This document shows, one piece after another, positions 14,032-23,132 of a stretch of 64,000 nucleotides of DNA (position 1 is the stretch's first letter; each line of letters opens with the position of its first letter). The DNA comes from Anaeroplasmataceae bacterium (GTDB lineage: Bacteria > Bacillota_I > Bacilli_A > Acholeplasmatales > Anaeroplasmataceae): the NCBI GenBank assembly GCA_029067355.1, contig JAIEEQ010000012.1:1-64000 (forward strand), given 5' to 3'. The notes beneath the pieces were generated by a model. That model was given only the letters and a program-made list of their open reading frames with translations. It had not been told where the DNA came from and made no database searches. The translations under genes and the position numbers were made by a program.

Positions 14032-17001
14032 TTACTCGTTTTTCATATATTTAAACTTCGTAGCATAATCTACTGGTTTATAATCTGAATTAATAGAAAG
14101 ACGATTTGTAGTCATCACATCTGCAATGACTTTATTAATTCTCTTTACAGAAAGCTGAGATCTAACCATCGTATAATATGGTGTCCTTGCGTGAGCCTTC
14201 TTTGCAGAAACATCCTTATGAGGGAATTGCTTTTCTGGATAAGAAGTAGGATCAGCCGCCAAGAAAACCTTCATTTTCTTCTTTGTCATAGAAAGCTTAG
14301 CAATTTGCTTTCTACCAATATAGAAGCAATCATAGGAATTTGTCAAACGATTTGAAACACCTTTGTATTTCATAAATTCATTTTTCAAAATATTAAACAG
14401 CTGCTTGATTTCAGGAGAAGCGTTCTTCATTTTTTCTGCAAAGGTACGCTTTGTATTTTGCTTATAATACTTTAGACCATTAATGACCTCATAGTAGCCA
14501 ACCTGCAATTCCTCCTTAGCATGCTGATTCCAATCATCATCATACTTATCACGATAAGAATCTATAATTGCTTCTAACTCCTCTAAGGATAGCTTAGGCT
14601 TTTCTAGCTCTATATCATCGTCTTCATCATCATCGTCTTCATCGTCATCATCTGAATCACTGCGAGAAAGACTAGATAAATCAAGATTCAAATTACGATC
14701 AGCCTCTTCTTGTTCTCTTAGCTGTTCCGCCTCATCAATTTCAGTTTCATCTGGCTCTTCTGTCTTATTCTTTAAATCTAGCAATAAGGCTTCTAATTCT
14801 TCTCTTTCCTTACGCTCTTGTGCAAGCATATCTCGAATGTCCTTAAATTGCTCAGCTGTACGCTCAGCTGTTATACGAGCCTGTTCATTCTGAGTTTTAG
14901 AAAGCTTTTCAATTAATTCATCAATATTAATGGTTGAATGATGAATTGGCTGTTGATTTTTATTTCTAAGTTCATCAATTTGACGTTGCAAAATTTCATG
15001 CTCACGATCACGGTCAGACACAGCAACCAAACGATCCTGTACATAGTATCTGTCTCTTGCTTCATAATATCTATCCCGATCTCGATCACGTCGATCATTT
15101 CTTAGGCTGTCAATTTCACGATGTAGTCGATAGATTTCATCATCACGATAATTATTTTGTGGCTGTTGTGGAGCAGGCTGTTGTTGCTGATTTTGAGATA
15201 ATCTTAATTTTTCTATCTCTAATCTCAAAGCATCAAGCTCCGCAGAATTATTATTCTTTGGTTCATCCTTTGGCTGATTCTTTAAGCGCTCCATTTCAGC
15301 CTGCATACGCTTGAGCTCTTCTTCATGAGCAAGTCTCTTCTGTTCTTCCATAGACATTTCAAAGCGATGACGCATTTCATCCATTTGACGACGCATCTCT
15401 TCAAGCTCTTTGTCGTTGTTTGCAGGAGCAGGAGCTGAACCATTGCCTAGCCCAGAAATATTGATTGAGGTTGAGCCTCCACCACCATTAGAACCACCCT
15501 GAACCGTTGCTTCAATACCATCCTTACCTTGAATACGAATCTTACTATTTTCTTCATCAATTTCAATATCTGGATAGTCAAATTCATAAATTTTATCTAG
15601 GAAAGGCAAGAATTCACTATAAGGAACTGGCATAGTAAAATAGTTTCCTTGCAATATAATTCTTCTACTTACTGTTGCTAAAAAATCAATAATCTGCTTT
15701 GTTTCAATACCTTCTACAACAACTGTATTACTTACCTTTGTCAATAAGGAAACAACCTTTTTAACCACATGCTTTTCCTTATCCGTAGCAAGATTATGGG
15801 CAAAGAATTGACGATCCACCTTCATTGTATCAAAACGATTGTTTGTCAATAAGGATAACGCTGAGCTCTCTGCTCCAAAGTTATCCAAAGCAACCTTAAA
15901 GCCTGCCTGCTTTAATTTTTGAATTGCATGATCAAAATAATCAACACTCCCTACAAATTGTGCTTCTAATACATCAATTTCAATGTTATTTGGATAAACA
16001 CCATAGCTTTTGGCAATTTCAATCATCCGATCAATATAGTTAAGATTATTCAATGTCAATCTTGAAAAGTTAGATGCAATTGTAACGTTCTTATGACCAG
16101 AATTCTCGCAGGCCTGAGATAATTCACAAGCCTTTTCAAACATGAGCATATCTACATTCTTAATAAATCCTGTGTGCTCAAGTACAGGAATAAAATCATC
16201 TGGATAATATAGGATTTGCTGTTCTGAATTCACCCAACGAACTAATAATTCTCCACCAACAACATGACCTGTTGTAAAATCAACCTTTGGTATAACATAA
16301 GGAACAAATTGATTGCCCTCTAATGCAGCTTCTTTATTTGCATTAATTTCCTCTAAAAGTTCTACTTTTGCTCTTACTTCATCACTAAAATAGAAGATAT
16401 TATCATCCTTAATTGTAGCGTAAGGAAGGGTAGCCATAGCAAGCTCTACATCACGCCTTGGATAGTCAAGTGGAGCATCCTGGTATACAGCAGCAGTTAA
16501 AAAGAAAGAATATAATCCATAATCTTCAATTTGTAAAGAGTTCAATTTTTCATTTAAAGTAAGGACAAAATTTTTAATTTCTGTACGATCACGATTGACC
16601 ATAACAATTAAAAATTTATTAAAATCTAACCTCGTAACAAATTCCTTTTTTTGTAGCTCATATCTGATTTCCTGAACAATAGCACGCATCAAAATAGAAC
16701 GATCCTGATACTCTTCATAAAGTGTTCTTAGGTTATCAATTTGAATGACCACAAGAGATTGAGGATTATCACGAGAAGCTTTTTTAATTTTCTTACGTCT
16801 TTTCTTTAAAATAATATTGGTACCCTGAGAGTTATGAATACCACTCTCAGGATCAACCAATTGGCTTAAATTCAATTGTAAAATATAATTTTTTCTAAAG
16901 GCGACAACCGCAATAATCAGTACAATAATTAATCCTACACAAAGTAGAATAATTCCTGTAACATCAAAGCGCCCGATAGAAAATAGTTTCTTATCTAGCA
17001 T
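14032..17001 (-). CDS. Membrane-anchored degenerate GGDEF-EAL protein with coiled coil and a shared C-terminal domain
   Basis: The protein has 989 aa. One transmembrane helix (about 15-35) is followed by a GGDEF-like domain (about 55-210) whose active-site motif is replaced by LDFNKF, so cyclase activity is unlikely. The EAL-like domain (about 225-480) keeps some ligands: GGELLVRW for EAL, SNFS, IEIDVLEAQ, MKVDRQF, VVEGIET and QGNYF. The usual DDFG, however, reads DNFG. It may bind c-di-GMP or another ligand rather than cleave it. Residues about 520-790 are a charged coiled coil (many RDRD/QQQ stretches), then a very acidic DDDEDDDDEDDD segment. The C-terminal domain (about 835-985; FYIGRKQIAKLS) is shared with the 381-aa protein. 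It lies 14 bases after the scaffold gene, in the same operon. Confidence 0.87.
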   Translation of the reverse strand: MLDKKLFSIGRFDVTGIILLCVGLIIVLIIAVVAFRKNYILQLNLSQLVDPESGIHNSQGTNIILKKRRKKIKKASRDNPQSLVVIQIDNLRTLYEEYQDRSILMRAIVQEIRYELQKKEFVTRLDFNKFLIVMVNRDRTEIKNFVLTLNEKLNSLQIEDYGLYSFFLTAAVYQDAPLDYPRRDVELAMATLPYATIKDDNIFYFSDEVRAKVELLEEINANKEAALEGNQFVPYVIPKVDFTTGHVVGGELLVRWVNSEQQILYYPDDFIPVLEHTGFIKNVDMLMFEKACELSQACENSGHKNVTIASNFSRLTLNNLNYIDRMIEIAKSYGVYPNNIEIDVLEAQFVGSVDYFDHAIQKLKQAGFKVALDNFGAESSALSLLTNNRFDTMKVDRQFFAHNLATDKEKHVVKKVVSLLTKVSNTVVVEGIETKQIIDFLATVSRRIILQGNYFTMPVPYSEFLPFLDKIYEFDYPDIEIDEENSKIRIQGKDGIEATVQGGSNGGGGSTSINISGLGNGSAPAPANNDKELEEMRRQMDEMRHRFEMSMEEQKRLAHEEELKRMQAEMERLKNQPKDEPKNNNSAELDALRLEIEKLRLSQNQQQQPAPQQPQNNYRDDEIYRLHREIDSLRNDRRDRDRDRYYEARDRYYVQDRLVAVSDRDREHEILQRQIDELRNKNQQPIHHSTINIDELIEKLSKTQNEQARITAERTAEQFKDIRDMLAQERKEREELEALLLDLKNKTEEPDETEIDEAEQLREQEEADRNLNLDLSSLSRSDSDDDDEDDDDEDDDIELEKPKLSLEELEAIIDSYRDKYDDDWNQHAKEELQVGYYEVINGLKYYKQNTKRTFAEKMKNASPEIKQLFNILKNEFMKYKGVSNRLTNSYDCFYIGRKQIAKLSMTKKKMKVFLAADPTSYPEKQFPHKDVSAKKAHARTPYYTMVRSQLSVKRINKVIADVMTTNRLSINSDYKPVDYATKFKYMKNE

Positions 17002-17015
17002 CTTCTATCCCCGCC

Positions 17016-20000
17016 TTACTTTGAATTTTTCTTTTCTTCTTTTTTGTTTTTCTTCTCGTTTTTATTATTTGCCTTCTTAGCAACTCTTCCAAATTTATCC
17101 TTATTTACACAAATTAAGATTAAAATTAAGATAATCAATAAGATGATAATTAACAATAATAATGGCCATAAATCCTTCCACTGGATTCCATCCTTAGGAT
17201 TACCCGTAGATTCAACAATGAATTTAACAATTTCTGTTTCCTCACCATCAAAAATCGTAACGATAACCTCATCAGGATTTTCAAGAACATCAGAAATTAC
17301 ATTAACCTCTAAATTTTCTGTTTCAGGGAAAATAAATTTCGCAAAATCAACATCAACAGATTTCGCACTGCCAATATTTACATTGTAAACATTCTCTTCT
17401 CCTTCTTTTAAAGCTAAGCTATAATCTGGATAAATGTCATTTTTAACTTCGTATGCCATCTTATCACGATTGACCTTAACCACATAAGTCTTTGTTGTAA
17501 TTCCATCTGGAGCCGTAATAATGACAACTAAAGCATTTTCCCCAGAATGTAGCTTTGTACCATAATACTCAACACTTGACTTACCAGAGCTTCTAGCAGG
17601 GGTAAAGATTGGCGTTAATTCTGTAATATCATTTGTTACATGATACTCATATAATGTATTTAATGGATCAAAATCTAATTCAAATTGTGGAATCTCTAAA
17701 ATTTTTGCGGTTGCAGCATCTGCATTTGCATCATCAGATGAATATCTTCTGATGATAACCTTATATTCAGCCATGGAACTTCCTGTTGGATTAGATACTC
17801 TAACAATGAATTCATTTTCTCCAACAAGTAAATTCTTAACTCCAATACCTGTGACAATATCATTCTCATTTTCAGGAGTTGCAAAAATTTCTGCCTGCTC
17901 CTTAATAAATGGAACATTTACACGATATTCTTTCTTTTCTGGATCAAATTCTACTTCGATTTCTTTGGTTGGATCGTTTTCTAATAATGGATATCCTAAT
18001 ACACCTAAAGTAGATAATCTAGGATCCTTATATGCACGATTCACAGTAATCTGATATGCATAAGTTGATCCATCCTGAGCAGTTACTAATACTGTAATAG
18101 TATTTGGACCCTCATTTAAAACATAATTACTTAAATCAAGCTCATGAACAAGCGTCGTTGGAGCTGATCCATCCTGATGATTCACTGTAATTTTTGCAGA
18201 CGCATCAGTAGTTTGAACAAACAGTGGAATATTTGTTGTTTCATAAGGAACAGATAATGTATAGTTTGGTCCTTGTGTAACGTCAAGATTTTCACTATTC
18301 ACAATTAATTTATCTAGGGTAACTATGTTAGAAGGCTTTTCAAAGGATACATTTACAATATATGGATTTCCTGTTGTATTGTTTGCTGCTACACCCATAA
18401 TTGTATATACCTTAGAAGGTTGTGAAGCATTCCAATAGGTATCATCAATTGGACCTTCAAAATGATTGAATTCTGTTACACCATTGATGCTTACCTTAGC
18501 CTTAGAGCCAGGTAAAGTTTCTGTGAATAAGGTATAATTGGTTACACCAGCAGGAATTGTTACATTATAGGTATCCGTCGTTGGATCAAAGGTCATATAA
18601 TTTTTCTGACCCTTATCATCCTGAATATAAATATTTGTAATCGTTGTGTCCTTATTTGGATCAATATCGCCACGAGCTAATTCTACTGTATAAGTTTCAT
18701 GAGTTGTACCATCTTCTGCTGTTGTTGTAATGGTAATAACAAAGGAATATGCACCAGCACCCTGTGTAATTAATCCAACAACCTGATTCTGATTTGTTGA
18801 ATCAGAAGGGGTAACATCACTACTACCACCTGCTCTACCAACGGTTGTTGTAGATTTTGTAGGAACAGCTACAATAGAAATTGAAGAAGCATCTCCAATA
18901 TTTCCAATGGTGTAGGTAGCAGAATGAGATCCTGGAACAAAGCCCACAATCTTATTTACATTTCCAATACGAACTTCAAACTGCTTTAATGTTGCATCAT
19001 TGTCCTTTGCCTTGCGTTCAACAATAATGGTATATTCTTGAGAAGCATTTGCAGTAACCATTTGTTTCAAGTTTTCAGGAATAACAGAATGATCTAATAC
19101 ATATTGTAACTCACTAATTGCTTTAATTACATAGGTATTATCTCCTTCTGCTAAAGAAAGAACTTGATGAGTTTCATTTCTTTGGGCATTGCTATACTCA
19201 GTAGATCCCACCATTGCTGTTGCATAAGTACCTTCCTTTTGCATACGAATTTGTAAAGAAGATACATCACCATTTACAGTAAATTTAGGTGGATTTGTTG
19301 TTGCCTGGTTGAAGGTAAAGGTATTTCCATCAACATCTTGAAGAGCAACTCCTGTTGCAGCCAATAAATTAATATTGGTAAGATCTCCTAAATTTTCAGC
19401 ACAAACAATCCAGAAAACATAAGTATTCGTTAATCCTGCCGCACCTTCTGATTTAACAGAAATTGTATGACGGTTAACACCTGCATGTAATCCGAAATTA
19501 ATGATAGAAGGCTGATCTCCACCAGAGGCAATACCTGAGGTAGTTACAGTAGCATCATCAGAATAGGTTAGATTAGAAAATTGTAATGCCTGTTGTGTAC
19601 GAGGTAAAACAATAATATATTCATTAATAATCTTGTTAAATGAAATAGGATTATTTGGTATATCAACAGATTCAATATAATTATCCGTATTTGCACTTGC
19701 CTTCTTAATCTTTACAGTATATTCCGTAGAGGAATGCTGTGGACCAAGTGGGCTAGCACTTTGCAAAACTTTAACTGTAATTGTTGTTTCACTTCCTGGA
19801 GTAGATACATTCTGTGTATAAGAATTTCCAGAAATTGGATTTGCAGTACTTCCATTAATTTGAACATTTACATTAGATGGATTCGTTGCAGCAAGTGTAT
19901 AGGTCAAATCCACACTCGTTGTACTATATGGAACAGTAACCTCATAGGATGGTGTCGTTGGATTAAAGGAAGGCGTCATCGTTTGAGGAGTTCCTGAAAT

Positions 20001-23000
20001 TTCAACCTTTAAGTCAGATAATAACGTAGAATCATTCACCCAAATACCTACGGTATAAATTGCCACTTGTGCATTTGAATCCTCAGGAGTAACTGTAATA
20101 GCAACATTATTTAAACCTGCACTTACGGGTACATTCCATGTTCCGTCTGGATTCTTAGTCGCACCAACAACATTTACCGTAGCCTTATTAGACTTTGGTA
20201 TAACGTTCATAGTAACAGATGAAGGAATTGGTGTTCCACCAACTGTTGTAGAGGTACTAGCTCCTGGTGCAGGAACCGTTACTGGATTTGAATTTACCGT
20301 AATTGAGGTTATTCCGTTTTCTGTATCCTTTGCAACCTTACTTATATTAATTACATAAGATTTTGCATTTGCTTGATTCTGATCTTCTGCTAAAACAGTA
20401 ATATTTACTGTTGTACTACCAGAAGGAAGGTTATTAATATTTAAAAGCTTTTGTCCAATAACACTATTTAAAACAGAGCCATCAGGTAAAGTAGCCTGAA
20501 TGGTTACAATTGCCTTTGAATCATGTGGAACAACAGTAATTGTTGTACCTGTTGTTGTACCATCATAACTAATTGCATATACAGGTGGATTTTGATTTAC
20601 ATTTAAGTTTGCTTCTGTTCCACCACCCGCAGGAGTAACCGTTATAGAATCTACACTTGAATCAGAAGATTTTGGATCTTCAGGTTTTGCTGAAATTGTT
20701 AGAATATAATCTGTATATTTTGTAGTATCACCAGCAGCATAGGCTTGAGATTCTACTCGAACCGTATAGGTTAAGCTAGTTGTTGTTGATAAGCCTGAAA
20801 GATTAAGTGAACCACTTGTACTTTGACCAGTTCCACCAAATAATAGATTTCCTCCTGAATCTAAAACCTTAACAATGGAAGTATTCTTTGCTGCTGTTGC
20901 AGAAATTGTTAATGTTGTAGTGGTTGTAGGAAGATTTGAAACAGAAATAGGCAAATTTGAAGGGTGGAAAACAAGACTACCACCAGTTGGCATAGCTGGA
21001 ACATTAAATGTGCTTAATTTACTATCATCATCTGGACCCTCACGTTGAATATTTACAGTATAGGTTTGAGTGGTTTGATCTTCTGCTGTAACAACAATAG
21101 AGATTGTAAACTGCTTTGCAGTGTGATCATTTGGAGATTCCAAAATTACGGACTGCTGAGCACCACTCGCAAGATTATTGTTTGAGCTTTCACCACCAGC
21201 TCCTCCTGCAACAGTGTATGACCAACGAGAAGTTGATTTTGCCAAATTAACAGTTAAATTAACCGTACTAATATCATAAGGAAGCTTTGTTGTACAATTC
21301 ATCGTTGTACCACTGAGAGCACCTGTTATATTAATATTTCCATTCTTTGTATAAGTAACAACTATACCATTATTTGTAGCAACATTTTTATTGGAATCTG
21401 CTGCCTGTCTTGTAACTGAAATTGTTTTTGTTGTTACCTTTCCTGTTGTTGAATCTGTTATAGTCACAGTAGCCGTTTCTGTTTGAGTCGTAGTCGTATT
21501 TGAAAACGTCAAGGTTTGAGGGCTAACTGAAGCTGTACTACCCGTTTTAGGTGTTATATTAATTAACACTGTATTATTTGGTGTACCATTTGTACTATAA
21601 GGAATTGTAAATGTCCATGTATTTCCAGTACCAAGCTGACTTTCTGTTCTAGTTAGAAGTGTTGTACCATTGCTTGATAAAGCTACACTAGTAACCGTTT
21701 CAATATCTGTAACTTGTTCACAAGTATATGTATATGTTTTCGTTGCAGCTGTTGGATCCTCAGGCTTAACAACTATAACAATTTGAGCATTGTTAGAAAC
21801 ATTTACTCGTGTAGAAGCACCAGAGGTAATTGCAGTACCATTTACAGTAACTGTCATACCCTTTGATGTATCTACGGTAGGAGTAACATTGATTTGAGTT
21901 GTTGTTGAAGTAATCTTAATCTTATCTGACGTACTGTTAACATTCGCATTTGCAGAGTTAGCAGCTATAAAGATAGGACTAAAAGAAACTCCACTTGTTG
22001 CCTGAGAAATAGACAAGCTAGTTAAAGCAGCATCCGTGTATGGCTTTATCTTAACACTAATCGTATAATTTTTTGTTGTAGTTCCATCCTGAGCAGTTGC
22101 AACAAATGAACCTGTTAAGGTTGTATTTCTGCTACTAAAATTTACTGTAAAGGATGATCCACTTACACCCATACCACTGCTACTAGCAGACAAACTAGAT
22201 GCGCTACCCTTTCCACCATCAACACTTAAGCTTAAAGTATAAGATGTGTTAACAGAAAAAGCTGTTGGCTCTAATTCAATACTAATTGTTCCTGTTGAAC
22301 CTGATTCAGTACCTGCCTTAGATACAGAACCAATGGTAGCCGTAGTTAACGTACTACCAGATGGTGCCCCAGCACCAAAGGACATATTCCACCCAGAAAC
22401 ACTATTTAAGGCTAATTGACGTCCACCAGTATCAGTTCCTTGAATATTTAGAGTAACATTTGACATCGAAAAAGAAGATGTGCTTGAGTTAGTTGTAACC
22501 TTCAGTTTTCCAAGTAACCACTTTCCTGCCGGAATTTCTGGGTTTGTACCTGTTGCCATATTAAGAGAAAGCAGATTAGAGGATGTATAAGAAAATGAAT
22601 TATTACCCTCATTGTAAGTTACATATTGTGCACCATTATCTACTTTACCATTTCGAGTGAAATCACGATAGCTGATTGGTAAATCATCCTCATGATCATA
22701 GATGTACGCATCCATTTCATCTCCATCTGCTGAAACAAATTCAATAGATTGAACATTGACACTACTATCTAATCTCCACGAAAATGTAAATGCCTTAACT
22801 CCAGAAGATACATTCATATATACAGATACATAAAAATATCCATTTGTTGCATCTGTTATACTATCTAATCTTGAATCATTAGACCATATTTCATCAGAAT
22901 ATACTACTTCTACTGAAGTAGAGAAATCTGAGTGAGTAAAGTTTTCAGCACCATTGGTGACGGCAATCGTTGTGCCTTGATTTCCTTCACTTTCGTTATG

Positions 23001-23099
23001 CTTAGGAACAGTATTATCTGCAAGGAAGAAAATCCCAACAGATAATACTAATAATAATCCCGTGAAGATAAATCCCAGTTTTGTTATTATTTTTTTCAT
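17016..23099 (-). CDS. Transmembrane surface stalk: N-terminal cohesin-like domain plus about 16 cadherin-like domains
   Basis: The protein has 2,027 aa. A signal peptide (1-30) is followed by a cohesin-like beta domain (about 45-240; YFYVSVYMNVSSGVKAFTFS ... GKWLLGKLKVTTN). About 16 cadherin-like beta-sandwich repeats of 90-120 residues then run to about 1,955, each ending in a Y-x-V-x-I-x-R/K strand (TYTVNIQRE, TYAYQITVNRA, TYVVKVNRD). A single transmembrane helix (about 1,965-1,987) and a lysine-rich cytoplasmic tail end the protein. It is thus anchored by its own C-terminus, not by sortase, and presents the cohesin-like domain far from the membrane. Its ATG lies 33 bases after the stop of the dockerin-bearing giant, preceded by AAAGGAGAATTAAATT. 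The cadherin-like repeats are clear; the cohesin call is by eye. Confidence 0.88.
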   Translation of the reverse strand: MKKIITKLGFIFTGLLLVLSVGIFFLADNTVPKHNESEGNQGTTIAVTNGAENFTHSDFSTSVEVVYSDEIWSNDSRLDSITDATNGYFYVSVYMNVSSGVKAFTFSWRLDSSVNVQSIEFVSADGDEMDAYIYDHEDDLPISYRDFTRNGKVDNGAQYVTYNEGNNSFSYTSSNLLSLNMATGTNPEIPAGKWLLGKLKVTTNSSTSSFSMSNVTLNIQGTDTGGRQLALNSVSGWNMSFGAGAPSGSTLTTATIGSVSKAGTESGSTGTISIELEPTAFSVNTSYTLSLSVDGGKGSASSLSASSSGMGVSGSSFTVNFSSRNTTLTGSFVATAQDGTTTKNYTISVKIKPYTDAALTSLSISQATSGVSFSPIFIAANSANANVNSTSDKIKITSTTTQINVTPTVDTSKGMTVTVNGTAITSGASTRVNVSNNAQIVIVVKPEDPTAATKTYTYTCEQVTDIETVTSVALSSNGTTLLTRTESQLGTGNTWTFTIPYSTNGTPNNTVLINITPKTGSTASVSPQTLTFSNTTTTQTETATVTITDSTTGKVTTKTISVTRQAADSNKNVATNNGIVVTYTKNGNINITGALSGTTMNCTTKLPYDISTVNLTVNLAKSTSRWSYTVAGGAGGESSNNNLASGAQQSVILESPNDHTAKQFTISIVVTAEDQTTQTYTVNIQREGPDDDSKLSTFNVPAMPTGGSLVFHPSNLPISVSNLPTTTTTLTISATAAKNTSIVKVLDSGGNLLFGGTGQSTSGSLNLSGLSTTTSLTYTVRVESQAYAAGDTTKYTDYILTISAKPEDPKSSDSSVDSITVTPAGGGTEANLNVNQNPPVYAISYDGTTTGTTITVVPHDSKAIVTIQATLPDGSVLNSVIGQKLLNINNLPSGSTTVNITVLAEDQNQANAKSYVINISKVAKDTENGITSITVNSNPVTVPAPGASTSTTVGGTPIPSSVTMNVIPKSNKATVNVVGATKNPDGTWNVPVSAGLNNVAITVTPEDSNAQVAIYTVGIWVNDSTLLSDLKVEISGTPQTMTPSFNPTTPSYEVTVPYSTTSVDLTYTLAATNPSNVNVQINGSTANPISGNSYTQNVSTPGSETTITVKVLQSASPLGPQHSSTEYTVKIKKASANTDNYIESVDIPNNPISFNKIINEYIIVLPRTQQALQFSNLTYSDDATVTTSGIASGGDQPSIINFGLHAGVNRHTISVKSEGAAGLTNTYVFWIVCAENLGDLTNINLLAATGVALQDVDGNTFTFNQATTNPPKFTVNGDVSSLQIRMQKEGTYATAMVGSTEYSNAQRNETHQVLSLAEGDNTYVIKAISELQYVLDHSVIPENLKQMVTANASQEYTIIVERKAKDNDATLKQFEVRIGNVNKIVGFVPGSHSATYTIGNIGDASSISIVAVPTKSTTTVGRAGGSSDVTPSDSTNQNQVVGLITQGAGAYSFVITITTTAEDGTTHETYTVELARGDIDPNKDTTITNIYIQDDKGQKNYMTFDPTTDTYNVTIPAGVTNYTLFTETLPGSKAKVSINGVTEFNHFEGPIDDTYWNASQPSKVYTIMGVAANNTTGNPYIVNVSFEKPSNIVTLDKLIVNSENLDVTQGPNYTLSVPYETTNIPLFVQTTDASAKITVNHQDGSAPTTLVHELDLSNYVLNEGPNTITVLVTAQDGSTYAYQITVNRAYKDPRLSTLGVLGYPLLENDPTKEIEVEFDPEKKEYRVNVPFIKEQAEIFATPENENDIVTGIGVKNLLVGENEFIVRVSNPTGSSMAEYKVIIRRYSSDDANADAATAKILEIPQFELDFDPLNTLYEYHVTNDITELTPIFTPARSSGKSSVEYYGTKLHSGENALVVIITAPDGITTKTYVVKVNRDKMAYEVKNDIYPDYSLALKEGEENVYNVNIGSAKSVDVDFAKFIFPETENLEVNVISDVLENPDEVIVTIFDGEETEIVKFIVESTGNPKDGIQWKDLWPLLLLIIILLIILILILICVNKDKFGRVAKKANNKNEKKNKKEEKKNSK
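22379..22970 (-). other. Cohesin-like domain of the 2,027-aa surface stalk
   Basis: This segment encodes residues about 45-240. The pattern of alternating strands with FYVSVYMNV, then VKAFTFSWRLDSSV...SIEF, and near the end GKWLLGKLKVTT...FSMSNVTLNI, parallels cohesins (V.V...NV..G+.AFQF.L.YD ... G.L..+.FKV.....I.+.NV). It also contains acidic insertions (DGDEMDAYIYDHEDD). A generic cohesin-superfamily or carbohydrate-binding fold is the main alternative. Confidence 0.5.
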
Positions 23100-23132
23100 A
23101 ATTTAATTCTCCTTTTCTTTATGATCACGGGC

